Source: an uncultured Bacteroidota bacterium (GTDB lineage: Bacteria; Bacteroidota; Bacteroidia; Chitinophagales; Chitinophagaceae). From it: a stretch of DNA of 18,384 nt. How positions within the stretch are numbered: the stretch's first letter is position 1; the number at the start of each line of letters is the position of its first letter. The notes under the pieces were generated by a model. It saw nothing but the letters and a program-made list of their open reading frames with translations, was not told the origin of the DNA and ran no database searches. Of this stretch, positions 7,848 through 16,500 are shown piece by piece. The translations under genes were made by a program, and so were the position numbers. The stretch covers positions 1 through 18,384 of the forward strand of contig CAJATB010000129.1 in the NCBI GenBank assembly GCA_903944755.1, given 5' to 3'.

Positions 7848-8903
7848 TTAGTAAACCCATCTGTCTTGTTCGTAATCAAATATTTTTTGCCTGATTTTGT
7901 CACCTTCCACTAAGCGTTTTATAGGATCCTTGTAAATACCGTTTAGCATTTTATCATTGTAGTTGTCGAAAGTAGACTTTACAATATATCCACTAAAGTA
8001 TCTGCTCTCAAACAATTCTTCCCAAGTAATTCTACTAGAGATATTCCTAGGATTATATACTTCACTTTTTGCTAAACTTGGTCTTAAATCAGGATAGTAC
8101 AACCAAAATAAAGTACGCTTAGTTGGTTTATTGTTAATCATAATTGTTGCAACTGGTGCAATGCCAATGATTCTGCAATACATTCTACTTGTTTTATTGT
8201 CAAATATATATTGCTCCTTTAATCGATAGGTATAAATTGAATCTGGAACGGGTGCTAATTTTGTATTATAAATAATAGTTGTGTCAAAAATATTAGGATT
8301 GTCGACATTTTGCACCAACTGTGTATCTAAGCTACCACGTAACATTGAATTAACTTCATCTATACTTATAGGTTGGGTAAAACGATCGTCACCACCTGCA
8401 GCTGAAAACGGCGTCACTCCATCCTTCTCAATGGCACGAAGTAAAATTGCAAATAAGCGTTGATCGCCATTATCATCATATGCTTGATAAACAAACGGGC
8501 GGTTTATTTTCTCCCTTCCGTCAATTTCTTCCCATACAAACTCACTAAATAAGGCATCCTCTTCTCTTAAGCTTTCATATGGAAGTGGCACTCTTTCCTG
8601 CACACTTTTACGCGTGTTGGTTTCGGTAAAAAACGCATAATTACTTCTTAAGCTTTTTTTAGTATTTGCATTAAACCCACCTATTACTGCTGTATCAATT
8701 GATTTTGAAGGTTTTGCATTTGGATCAGCAATAACCACCTGAGCTATTGGTGCAGGTGCCACTTTCGCTTGTTGTTTTACTACCGTGTCGGTTTTTGCAT
8801 TAGTAGCCGATTTTTTTGCACCATAAGTAAATTGTGTATGCCCTGTTATGGTAACAAGTAAACCACAAAAAACTAAAGCGCTATATATTGTAAACTTTTT
8901 CAT
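7848..8903 (-). CDS. gldN: Gliding motility / type IX secretion protein GldN (PorN)
   Basis: A periplasmic protein of the type IX secretion system that binds GldK to build the ring complex at the outer membrane. The 351-residue product has a signal peptide (basic MKK, hydrophobic core to about 20, probable cleavage near the GHTQ segment) and a low-complexity alanine/lysine/threonine linker to about 75. The conserved GldN domain follows. Its recognisable blocks include PYESLREEDALFSEFVWEEI, an arginine/aspartate-rich region after it, and the C-terminal ITWEELFESRYFSGYI with a final tryptophan-rich DRWVY. The ATG lies just 2 bases after the gldM stop, so translation is probably coupled. Only one gldN-like gene is present here, with no adjacent gldO paralogue. 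It is the last gene of the operon and precedes the bidirectional terminator. Confidence 0.95.
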   Translation of the reverse strand: MKKFTIYSALVFCGLLVTITGHTQFTYGAKKSATNAKTDTVVKQQAKVAPAPIAQVVIADPNAKPSKSIDTAVIGGFNANTKKSLRSNYAFFTETNTRKSVQERVPLPYESLREEDALFSEFVWEEIDGREKINRPFVYQAYDDNGDQRLFAILLRAIEKDGVTPFSAAGGDDRFTQPISIDEVNSMLRGSLDTQLVQNVDNPNIFDTTIIYNTKLAPVPDSIYTYRLKEQYIFDNKTSRMYCRIIGIAPVATIMINNKPTKRTLFWLYYPDLRPSLAKSEVYNPRNISSRITWEELFESRYFSGYIVKSTFDNYNDKMLNGIYKDPIKRLVEGDKIRQKIFDYEQDRWVY

Positions 8904-8905
8904 TT

Positions 8906-10456
8906 CTATTGTAATATAAATGTGATTGTTTGGTCTAATTTTCTAGTTCCTCCGCCCGGCTCCGTTACTTTAATTTCCCCAATTACGACGGTAGTGCCTG
9001 GCTGACATCTTCTTACTAAATCTTTTGCTCCCCCACTGAATGCAGCTCCATTCACCTCCGCGAATTCAGGTTCGTCAAAACCCTTACCTGTTGCAATTAC
9101 TATAAAGGAAACTACTTTAAATTGTATGCCTTCAAAAACAAAATCCCTTAAATCCGCAATAACACCTTGTTGCACTCTAAATATACTTGCAGCCATATTG
9201 CCACCAGCACTTTTACCTACAATAGCAATTGGATCCGGTACGCGCTTAACAGGAATGCTTATTTTTTGTGATACCTTTCCATCATTCACATTTACCATAA
9301 CTGACCCTAATTGAGTACAATTAACTATGTATTGTCCTGCACCTGATTTACTAATTGATGCACCAGCTCCTTCCACAGTGACATTCACTTTTTCAGCGCC
9401 ACCACCACCAGTAATACTTAATGGGTTTGGTAAGCCTTTGTAAAAAACCCTAGTTTTATCGGTTGACACAACTAATCCAGAAGGAGTTCCTACAGTGAAT
9501 TTCACTTCCTTTTCAACCACCGCAGTTTCACCATTTGGTTTTAAGAAAGAAATACGAACACGTTTCGTGTTTACACCAGGTGTACTTCCAGCAATAGTTT
9601 TATACACTGCAGAACCGTCGGCAGTAATAGGAACTACAACTCCGTCAATACTTATTGTTGGTTTAGCAGCACTACTAAAAGCACCTACACCCGCCGTAAT
9701 GACTAATTCTTCTCCTGACATTAGGTATTGTGAATTAGAAGCTGCAAATGCATTGAACTGGTCATATACTAATTCTACTTCTCCAATTTCTTTATGACAA
9801 TACTCCACCACCTGCGCTTCACTATTGCGAATATCGTTTTGGAACTTAGTTAAAATGGTAATTGCTGCTATGGAAGGTGTCATGTTAAAATAAGCATAGG
9901 CCCAATTCCCTTTCCCTACAATACTATTCGTTTTAGGTATACTTAAATCCAACGACAAATTAGGAAGTATCTCTTTTTCAATAACAGGGTCAATTCCACC
10001 AAGAGCTGCTTTAAATTCTTGTAACTTTTTAAATAACTCGTCTCCTTTTATCACACCACCATTTTTATTCAAAAAAACTCTAGAAGTTGCATCTAAATCA
10101 TCTTCTTTAAATACCTCCTTACCCTCACTCATCTTTAATCCCGATGCTTCTTTCAATTCTTTTTTCAATGATTCTATATAAGCATACATAGCATCAGCAT
10201 ATGCATGTGCCTTGTCCGCTTTTGGCGACCATATAGCTGCTTTCTCAGCAGTCTTTGGATCGGCTAATTTCTTTTGAAGCGACTTATAAATCTCAAGATT
10301 TTTTCTTTCAATAATTGCATTAGCATTTACTAAGCTTTGGTCAATAGTCTTAAATGCGTTCAATATTTCGCTAGATACATTTAATGCCAAAAGCGCTGTC
10401 AACACGATGTACATGATGTTGACCATTTTCTGCCTTGGCTCTGCTGGTAATGACAT
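8906..10456 (-). CDS. gldM: Gliding motility / type IX secretion motor protein GldM (PorM)
   Basis: The periplasm-spanning stator/shaft subunit of the proton-driven GldLM motor. The 516-residue length is close to the roughly 513 of F. johnsoniae GldM. A single transmembrane helix lies at about 12-30 (VNIMYIVLTALLALNV), preceded by the conserved PRQKM segment. R8 and Y16 correspond, from memory of the published GldLM work, to the functional R9 and Y17 of F. johnsoniae. The rest is periplasmic: a helical first domain with coiled segments to about 220, then three beta-rich domains. The glycine-rich ITGGGGAEKVNV region sits in a linker between the middle domains, and the C-terminal domain is expected to contact the GldK-GldN ring. 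It begins 42 bases after gldL and is translationally linked to gldN by a 2-base gap. Confidence 0.97.
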   Translation of the reverse strand: MSLPAEPRQKMVNIMYIVLTALLALNVSSEILNAFKTIDQSLVNANAIIERKNLEIYKSLQKKLADPKTAEKAAIWSPKADKAHAYADAMYAYIESLKKELKEASGLKMSEGKEVFKEDDLDATSRVFLNKNGGVIKGDELFKKLQEFKAALGGIDPVIEKEILPNLSLDLSIPKTNSIVGKGNWAYAYFNMTPSIAAITILTKFQNDIRNSEAQVVEYCHKEIGEVELVYDQFNAFAASNSQYLMSGEELVITAGVGAFSSAAKPTISIDGVVVPITADGSAVYKTIAGSTPGVNTKRVRISFLKPNGETAVVEKEVKFTVGTPSGLVVSTDKTRVFYKGLPNPLSITGGGGAEKVNVTVEGAGASISKSGAGQYIVNCTQLGSVMVNVNDGKVSQKISIPVKRVPDPIAIVGKSAGGNMAASIFRVQQGVIADLRDFVFEGIQFKVVSFIVIATGKGFDEPEFAEVNGAAFSGGAKDLVRRCQPGTTVVIGEIKVTEPGGGTRKLDQTITFILQ

Positions 10457-10498
10457 GTATACTAGATTTTAAATTAGATGAATTGTTTAAATTAATGA

Positions 10499-11188
10499 TT
10501 AACGGCCTTGCATTGCGTTGATCATGTTGCCGTAAACCTTATTTAGTTGTGTTAAGTTATCAGCTAATAATGCGATTTGCTCTTTTGCCCTAACCGCATC
10601 TGCAGCTGAACTAGACATTGCAGCAGACGCTTCGTTTAATTTGCTATAATATTGGTTCATAGATTCCAATGAGTTACTCATTGTTTGAAATTGTGCATTC
10701 AAATCCTTTACCCCTTCAGTTGCAGTAGCAAAGCTTCCTAAATTAGTAGCCACCCCGCTAACGGCATCCTTAATAGTACCAAGCGAAGCTGCTGCAGAAG
10801 CAGTGTTGTGGGTAAAATCTTTACTTGCTTTAGACATGTCAGCTAAATCACCCAAATACATTGCAGTATCATTTAAGCGATTAAAACTTGCACTTAACTT
10901 TTCAAAAGCAGCGCCATCTAATTTAGCAGCTTCCATATGTGAAATCACTTGTTCCGTTGCACCATGCGCAGGGCCAGCGTGCGTTGCTTCACTACCTACT
11001 TCTGGAGGAGGTAAAAATGCATAAATAGTAAATATAACAGCTTCGGTAACGAAGCCAAGTATTAACGCGTAATCGGCCCAAGAAAGGTGAAGAATTTTTG
11101 CAAGCGTTGCAATAATTACAACAGCAGCACCCAAAGAGAAAATTACGTTTACAATTTTATTAGTTCTTGGGGAAATGTGATTTGCCAT
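10499..11188 (-). CDS. gldL: Gliding motility / type IX secretion motor protein GldL (PorL)
   Basis: The inner-membrane proton-channel subunit that surrounds GldM and powers type IX secretion and gliding. The 229-residue protein has two membrane helices, about 12-33 and 40-58, joined by a short loop. Membrane-embedded polar residues are visible: K31, H34 and the helix-2 glutamate E49 in GFVTEAVIF, matching the protonatable residues described for F. johnsoniae GldL. The position aligned with its Tyr13 is Phe17 here. From about 85 onward the cytoplasmic part is a long alanine/serine/leucine helical region with heptad-like character (for example NRLNDTAMYLGDLADM), typical of GldL. The product looks complete. 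It begins 33 bases after gldK and precedes gldM by 42. Confidence 0.96.
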   Translation of the reverse strand: MANHISPRTNKIVNVIFSLGAAVVIIATLAKILHLSWADYALILGFVTEAVIFTIYAFLPPPEVGSEATHAGPAHGATEQVISHMEAAKLDGAAFEKLSASFNRLNDTAMYLGDLADMSKASKDFTHNTASAAASLGTIKDAVSGVATNLGSFATATEGVKDLNAQFQTMSNSLESMNQYYSKLNEASAAMSSSAADAVRAKEQIALLADNLTQLNKVYGNMINAMQGR

Positions 11189-11221
11189 CTGGAAATTTTA
11201 TAAGATTAAAATAAATATAAA

Positions 11222-12511
11222 TTATTGAGTGACTCTTGGAGCCATTGATAAAACACATCTAAATCCAATGTAGGACTTAGCAGTATCTTGGTATTCGTAA
11301 CTTCTTGTACTAACTTGACAGTTGTAAGCAATGTCCTTCCATGAACCACCTCGGATAGCTTTACGCTTCATTAATAACGGATCGCTGTCTTTTGCATCAT
11401 ATTGCACATCTGGGCTAAAATCACCCACAAAATTATATCCACCTTCATAATAAACCGAACTTGTCCATTCCGCAACATTACCAGCCATATCAAAAAGCTT
11501 AAAACCATTTTCTGTAAAAGTTTTTACTTTAGTTGTATAAATATTATCATCCTTAGTATTGCCACCAAAATAATCACCTCGGCCTGGTTTGAAGTTTGCC
11601 ATTAAACGTCCTTCTTTAGTTTTAGTATACGGACCTCCCCAAGGATACATTGCATTATTTTTTGAATTACCCCTTGCAGCATATTCCCATTCAGCTTCTG
11701 TTGGTAAGCGATAAATCCCGTCAATTTTTTGAGTTGACTTCCCTGATGTTCCAAGAAAATGATTACTGTTATTCGTTCTCCAATTACAAAATGCTACAGC
11801 CTGTTTCCAAGTAACACCTACTACCGGATATTCTCCATAAGAAGGGTGTGAAAAATATAAGCGTGTTAAAGGTTCATTATAAGAATAAGAAAAATCACGC
11901 ATCCAGACCAACGTATCAGGATAAACAGGTTGCGTTTGCGTAACAATAAAATTACTTAATGATTGCTCTAAACCTTTAGACGCTTTTGCTGCAGCTTTTA
12001 AATCAACGTAAGAATACTTATAAATTAATTTTGTAGGATCAATGTCTATTTTCCCTCTTATACGATTGTCCGGACTTAACAACAACTCATTTAGCTTCTC
12101 AATAACAGCTTTGCTATTTTGATTTATTCTAGTTGCTTTAGTCCAATCGACTTTAATCGTATCTTCTCCTTGATTAATTCCACCACCATATATGGCTAAA
12201 TACACTAGCGAATCCGAAACGTATTTTACGAACTTTCTGTATTGATCATTTGTGATTTCAGCTCTGTCCATCCAAAAACCAGATACTGACACCACTTTTT
12301 TACGATTAATCATCGCCATATCAATTTGCTCATCGCTAGCCCCCATGTAAAAAGAACCACCTGGAATACTAACTGTATTTGGATCTTGTTTAAACCTATT
12401 AGGCTTAGCCTTTTTGTTAGACTCAAATGCCAAAAATACTAGTGTACTCAAAAGCAAGGCGACTATCGCTAAAGGATACCTAAATGGTCTATTTTTAAAA
12501 TTTTTAATCAT
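11222..12511 (-). CDS. gldK: Gliding motility / type IX secretion protein GldK (PorK), lacking a lipobox
   Basis: Partner of GldN in the ring complex at the periplasmic face of the outer membrane; built on the formylglycine-generating-enzyme (FGE-sulfatase) fold. The family motifs are present: IPGGSFYMG near 50, RLPTEAEWEYAARG at 268-281, GNVAEW at 344-349, RGGSW at 387-391 and GFRC at 416-419. At 429 residues it is shorter than F. johnsoniae GldK (about 464). The N-terminus is unusual. Basic residues precede a hydrophobic segment at about 13-29 ending FLAFES, with no cysteine near it, although GldK/PorK is normally a lipoprotein. An in-frame TAA four codons upstream of the ATG rules out a longer N-terminus. 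It is the first of the four gld genes, 102 bases after the DUF255 gene. Confidence 0.93.
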   Translation of the reverse strand: MIKNFKNRPFRYPLAIVALLLSTLVFLAFESNKKAKPNRFKQDPNTVSIPGGSFYMGASDEQIDMAMINRKKVVSVSGFWMDRAEITNDQYRKFVKYVSDSLVYLAIYGGGINQGEDTIKVDWTKATRINQNSKAVIEKLNELLLSPDNRIRGKIDIDPTKLIYKYSYVDLKAAAKASKGLEQSLSNFIVTQTQPVYPDTLVWMRDFSYSYNEPLTRLYFSHPSYGEYPVVGVTWKQAVAFCNWRTNNSNHFLGTSGKSTQKIDGIYRLPTEAEWEYAARGNSKNNAMYPWGGPYTKTKEGRLMANFKPGRGDYFGGNTKDDNIYTTKVKTFTENGFKLFDMAGNVAEWTSSVYYEGGYNFVGDFSPDVQYDAKDSDPLLMKRKAIRGGSWKDIAYNCQVSTRSYEYQDTAKSYIGFRCVLSMAPRVTQ

Positions 12512-12613
12512 ATCTATATTTTAACCAGCTCCTGAACTAATTTTTTATACAATTTATACCGAAAGCACTGATTCTCTGAAGCTTTTAAGATTTGCAAATT
12601 AATACATTAGTTG
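12512..12613. other. Intergenic gap upstream of gldK
   Basis: This 102-base gap is the largest in the minus-strand run and the natural place for a gld promoter. Read on the minus strand it contains ATTAATTTGCAAAT, in which TTAATTTG misses the TAnnTTTG -7 consensus by one base, and a 10-base palindrome ATTTGCAAAT. A weak AAAGC/GCTTT hairpin has no T-run. I cannot assign a promoter or terminator here, so the gld genes may be read through from the DUF4271-hemD-DUF255 genes or have their own start. Confidence 0.3.
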
Positions 12614-14641
12614 TTAGATTAATGCTAAAAAATGAGCCAGATTAGTAGTTGGTGTAGAACAGGTGCTGTTTTTACATATAAAGTATTGATTATCAATACT
12701 TTGTTTGTCTGAAATTATCGGAATGGATGTAACGGAATTTGGTAAAAAAAGTTGGATTTTATGGGGAAGGAATAAGTTGGCTACTTCAGGTATATCATTT
12801 TGTACATTTTTGCCAATAGCTACCAATTCTATAAAGCCTACTGCATGGACGAAAAAGCAATGCCCCCAATAGCCAAAACTCGACGGATATTGAAGTAGCA
12901 TTTTGCGCATGGAACGAACCATTCGTTCGGATTGTTCTTTCCATGCTACATGATCAAAAACAGTGCCTAGGTAAAACAAGGCATAACACATCATTGCATT
13001 ACCACTTGGCTGAGCCCCGTCATAGTTTTCTTTTTTTCTGATAATAACATCCTGTTGATAGCTTGCAGTATAATAAAAAAATACCCCTTCTTCATCTTGA
13101 AAATTTGCTTGTACATATTCGGTCCATTGTTTTGCTTTAAGTAAATATTGCACATCGCCCGTAATTTCCTGCAATTGAATATATGCTTGAATTAATGTTG
13201 CATAATCATCTAAAAAAGCAAATGATTTTTTTACCCCGTTGGTATTAGTGTGATAAAAACAGGCATCGGCCATATTATATAAATTGTCCTCTACCCATTT
13301 CATGGTATTTATTGCATGCTCCTTGTAAGCTTCAATACCCAATGCTGCAAAGGATTTACACAAAGCAATTACCATTAAATTATTCCAGGCTAATATGATT
13401 TTATGGTCTAATGATGGCCTAATTCGTTTTGCTCTTTCTTTAAATAAAATTTCCCTTGCTTCAATAAATGCCTTTGTATTAGCGTCTTCCATTTTTTGCT
13501 GCGTCCATAAAATATTAGTGTGTTCCCAATTACCGGTTGGCACTACTTGATAATAATTGCAAAAGGATTCGAATATTTGAGGGTCAATTAATGATTTTAT
13601 TTCTTCAAATGACCATGTGTAAAACTTTCCCTCCACCCCTTCACTATCGGCATCTAAAGCAGCAAAAAAAGCACCATCGCCATTTGATAATTCTACTTCT
13701 AAAAAATGTATGGTTTTTTCAATAACGAGTTTATACTTTTCATGTTTTGTTATTTGATACGCCTCTGCTAATACTGTTAACAATAGCGCATTGTCATACA
13801 ACATTTTTTCAAAATGTGGGGCTTGCCATTGCGTATCGGTACTATACCTAGAAAAGCCGCCTCCTAAGTGATCGTAAATGCCGCCTTGCATCATTTTATC
13901 AAGGGAGTTTAAGGCCTGCCACAAACTTGCTTCCTCCTTATTTAAATGATAATTCCTCAATAACATTTGAATAGTAAAAGTTTGTGGAAATTTTGGTGCT
14001 TGTCCAAATCCGCCCCATTCTAAATCTGCTACCTGTAAAATTCTTTGTGCAATTAATGCTACTTCTTCTATTGTAGCAATAGGAGCTGTTAGCGTTTCAG
14101 TGTTAGTATTATTAGCCGCATTAATATTCGCCTGCACCAGATGTCCTGTCAGTGAGGTTGCTTGTTCAATCAATTTTTCTTTATTCAATGAATACGCATC
14201 ATGTACCCCTTTTAATACATCCATCCAAGAAGCACGCTGTGGCATAGCTTTTGGGGGGAAATAAGTACCGCCGTAAAATGGTTTCCCATCAGGTAATAAA
14301 AATATATTTAATGGCCAACCACCGGATCCTGTCATTGCTTGTAATGCATCCATATAAATATGGTCAACATCTGGCCTTTCTTCCCTGTCCACTTTTACAT
14401 TTATAAAATGAGCATTCATATATTCAGCCACTAATTCGGATTCAAAACTTTCTCTCTCCATTACATGACACCAGTGGCAAGCGGCGTAACCAATACTAAG
14501 TAAAATAGGCTTATCCTGTTCAACTGCTTTTTGAAAAATTAAGGGAGACCAAGGCTCCCAATCAACTGGATTATGGGCATGCTGAAGTAAATAAGGGCTT
14601 GACTCGTTTATGAGGCTGTTGGTAAATAAAGATGCATTCAT
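12614..14641 (-). CDS. DUF255 thioredoxin-fold protein (YyaL / spermatogenesis-associated protein 20 family)
   Basis: A 675-residue cytosolic-type protein, full length for the family. The N-terminal thioredoxin-like domain (about 5-165) opens with the highly conserved ESSPYLLQHAHNPVDW and carries C55-H-W-C58-H59, a CxxC active-site motif. The Y-GGTYFPP block follows. Residues about 190-600 form an alpha/alpha toroid of the glycosidase-like type, with GGIYDHLGGGFSRYSTD, HFEKMLYDNA and the ALDADSEGVEGKFYTW block. A C-terminal CKNSTC pair is also typical. No signal peptide is visible. The biochemical function of the family is unsettled; a redox or carbohydrate-related role is inferred only from the folds. 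It starts 16 bases after hemD and precedes gldK, so it sits inside the same minus-strand run. Confidence 0.92.
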   Translation of the reverse strand: MNASLFTNSLINESSPYLLQHAHNPVDWEPWSPLIFQKAVEQDKPILLSIGYAACHWCHVMERESFESELVAEYMNAHFINVKVDREERPDVDHIYMDALQAMTGSGGWPLNIFLLPDGKPFYGGTYFPPKAMPQRASWMDVLKGVHDAYSLNKEKLIEQATSLTGHLVQANINAANNTNTETLTAPIATIEEVALIAQRILQVADLEWGGFGQAPKFPQTFTIQMLLRNYHLNKEEASLWQALNSLDKMMQGGIYDHLGGGFSRYSTDTQWQAPHFEKMLYDNALLLTVLAEAYQITKHEKYKLVIEKTIHFLEVELSNGDGAFFAALDADSEGVEGKFYTWSFEEIKSLIDPQIFESFCNYYQVVPTGNWEHTNILWTQQKMEDANTKAFIEAREILFKERAKRIRPSLDHKIILAWNNLMVIALCKSFAALGIEAYKEHAINTMKWVEDNLYNMADACFYHTNTNGVKKSFAFLDDYATLIQAYIQLQEITGDVQYLLKAKQWTEYVQANFQDEEGVFFYYTASYQQDVIIRKKENYDGAQPSGNAMMCYALFYLGTVFDHVAWKEQSERMVRSMRKMLLQYPSSFGYWGHCFFVHAVGFIELVAIGKNVQNDIPEVANLFLPHKIQLFLPNSVTSIPIISDKQSIDNQYFICKNSTCSTPTTNLAHFLALI

Positions 14642-14657
14642 AGGAACGCAAATTAAC

Positions 14658-15461
14658 TTATTTCTTTTTGCTTTGTTGCATAAGTAATTGGTCTAATCCT
14701 GAAATCATACTAGGTGTTTGTGGACTTGGCACTTTTACATGTAATGTAAGACCAGCGTCTTCAACAGCCTTGCAAGTATTAGATCCAAAAGCACAAATAG
14801 AAGTGCCATTTTGTATAAAATCAGGCTTATTCTCGTACAAACTTTTAAGCCCGCTTGGGGTAAATAAACAAATCACATCGAAGGTGTTTGCATTAAAAAC
14901 GTCTTTAATATCACTACTCACTGAACGGTACATATAGCCTAAATCAAATTTACAAGCATGTTCTTTTAACCAATTCACAATTTCATTGTCTTGTTGATTT
15001 TCGCTACAAACATATAGAAAATGTTCGTTTGCTTTATGCTTGTTTAATACGTCGAATAATTTTTTATTACTACCATCAGCACCAAAAAATACTTTGCGCT
15101 TACGGTACATGATAAACTTTTGTAAATAAAGGGCTACCGATTCTGTAATACAGAAATACTTGGTATCCTGACCAATATTCACTTTTAACTCTTCACAAGT
15201 TCTAAAAAAATGATCAATGGCGTTTTTACTTGTAAAAATAACAGCGGTATAATTACCAATTTCTATTTTATTTTTTCTAAACTCTTTGGCACCTATTGGC
15301 TCCAATTGAATAAATGGATGAAAATGTAAACAAACATTATACTTCCGTTCAAGGTCGAAATAAGGGGATTTTTCACTTTCAGGTTTTGCCTGTGAAATAA
15401 GAATTTTTTTAATGGACTTAGTACTCGCCGTTTTTTTATCTTCACTCATTTCTTTTGCCAT
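14658..15461 (-). CDS. hemD: Uroporphyrinogen-III synthase (Bacteroidota type)
   Basis: Cyclises hydroxymethylbilane to uroporphyrinogen III, the last common step to haem, sirohaem and cobalamin. From the ATG at 15461 the protein is 267 residues. The family-specific Bacteroidota pattern is clear: ISQAKPESEKSPYFDLERKY, the AVIFTSKNAIDHFF block, YFCITESVALYLQKF, then CLFTPSGLKSLYENKPDF, CAFGSNTCKAVEDAGL and the PSPQTPSMISGL C-terminus. HemD proteins diverge strongly between phyla, and this version lacks an obvious catalytic residue, as expected. The frame is open to an ATG at 15506 that would overlap the DUF4271 stop. The ATG at 15461 is preferred because homologues begin shortly before ILISQAKPE; a further ATG at 15449 is also possible. 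The gap after DUF4271 is 16 bases. Confidence 0.88.
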   Translation of the reverse strand: MAKEMSEDKKTASTKSIKKILISQAKPESEKSPYFDLERKYNVCLHFHPFIQLEPIGAKEFRKNKIEIGNYTAVIFTSKNAIDHFFRTCEELKVNIGQDTKYFCITESVALYLQKFIMYRKRKVFFGADGSNKKLFDVLNKHKANEHFLYVCSENQQDNEIVNWLKEHACKFDLGYMYRSVSSDIKDVFNANTFDVICLFTPSGLKSLYENKPDFIQNGTSICAFGSNTCKAVEDAGLTLHVKVPSPQTPSMISGLDQLLMQQSKKK

Positions 15462-15477
15462 TTTACACTTTTCTACT

Positions 15478-16494
15478 TTAGTAAGTTCCTCCAAAATACT
15501 GCACAACTAATTTGTACAATATTAATAGGGGTAAGACTTCGAAAGCACAAAGGTATAGAAAAAAATGAAAGGAAGATATATGTAATTTATTTCTAACAGA
15601 TGTTAAGGAGAAAAGGTACCTATATAATATAAGTAGTAATGCCAAAGCCCCTGCACCCCAAACAGCAATTGGGTAGAAAATAGGGTTTGCAAAAGCTAAT
15701 AAAAGGATAAAAGGGAGCAATAATATCCCTAGGACCTTGTTTATCATGAATACAATAAAAATATAGTTTTTAACTAATTCTTTTGTGTTGAATATATATC
15801 CAGCAATCTCTAAACAAAGATATTTACCAAGGTACAAACCCGTGAAAAAAAAGCTGACATATAAATATCCCTCCCAAAAAGAAATAGGCAACAAATGATT
15901 ATTAAAAATCAATAAAGTACCTATTAAAGAAAAGCTTATTATAAAACATATATTCACTAGCAAGGAGGCAAAACTATTTTGCAATAGTTGTTCCCTATTT
16001 TGCAGCATTCGCAATGAATTTTGACTAAACTGGCTAAATAGTTTAGGGAAGTATTGGGGATATACATTGCTCACAAAGCCATACAAGAAAAAAAGTAATA
16101 ATAATGTGTAAAAAAGATAATCCTTATCGGGTAAGGCAAACTTTTGTTCTATTTTAAAAATAAATTGATTTGCCTTAGTCTCCTTCATTCCTTTATAGTA
16201 AAGTTTGAAGCCATTTTTTCGTTGCTTAAAATATTCCTTATAATATTTTAATATATTAACCGAAGTATCGGCACTATTTTGGTGCAGTGATTCAAGAAAC
16301 CAGGCATCCGCATTTTGAAAGGTCTTAGGAAGTACCGAAATATACTTAACTAACAAAGTATCTTTTTTATAAATACTATCACTTAAAAGCGCAGCAGTAT
16401 CAATGGAAGCCGAAATGGTATCCCTTTGCGTGAAAGCAGAAAGTAGTAGCAAACATACTACAGCCAAAAGTCCATTTTTTATAAATAACAGCAT
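15478..16494 (-). CDS. DUF4271 family membrane protein
   Basis: A 338-residue protein from the ATG at 16494. It has an N-terminal signal-like segment (about 4-20, ending in SAFTQ) and a hydrophilic, lysine- and tyrosine-rich region of about 100 residues expected in the periplasm. About six membrane helices follow over the second half, at roughly 123-142, 175-200, 205-228, 240-262, 265-290 and 303-328. The layout fits DUF4271, a Bacteroidota family of unknown function. It directly precedes hemD and is divergent from hemW, both haem-related genes. The frame remains open to a TTG at 16503, but that codon lies inside a TATTTTTG -7 box, so the ATG nine bases further in is preferred. The number of helices is an estimate by eye. 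Confidence 0.8.
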   Translation of the reverse strand: MLLFIKNGLLAVVCLLLLSAFTQRDTISASIDTAALLSDSIYKKDTLLVKYISVLPKTFQNADAWFLESLHQNSADTSVNILKYYKEYFKQRKNGFKLYYKGMKETKANQFIFKIEQKFALPDKDYLFYTLLLLFFLYGFVSNVYPQYFPKLFSQFSQNSLRMLQNREQLLQNSFASLLVNICFIISFSLIGTLLIFNNHLLPISFWEGYLYVSFFFTGLYLGKYLCLEIAGYIFNTKELVKNYIFIVFMINKVLGILLLPFILLLAFANPIFYPIAVWGAGALALLLILYRYLFSLTSVRNKLHISSFHFFLYLCAFEVLPLLILYKLVVQYFGGTY

Positions 16495-16500
16495 CTGCCA

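Noticed and set aside
7616..7903. 95-residue minus-strand frame crossing the uvrC end and the terminator
   Set aside because: It would be translated through the strong bidirectional terminator hairpin and overlaps conserved uvrC and gldN ends, so it is an accidental frame.
9495..9797. 100-residue open frame antisense to gldM
   Set aside because: It is fully inside gldM. Its threonine/proline-rich composition is what reversed gldM codons give, with no start context or domain.
12590..12600. Palindrome ATTTGCAAAT upstream of gldK as a regulator binding site
   Set aside because: A 10-base AT-rich palindrome is expected by chance in this composition. A similar string near 871-879 is incomplete, so there is no repeat family to support it.
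14668..14937. 89-residue open frame antisense to hemD
   Set aside because: It is contained in hemD, which has clear family motifs, and the frame shows no recognisable domain.
15462..15506. Upstream ATG for hemD overlapping the DUF4271 stop
   Set aside because: It would add 15 residues that run through the end of DUF4271. The ATG at 15461 fits family N-termini better. The choice is not certain.
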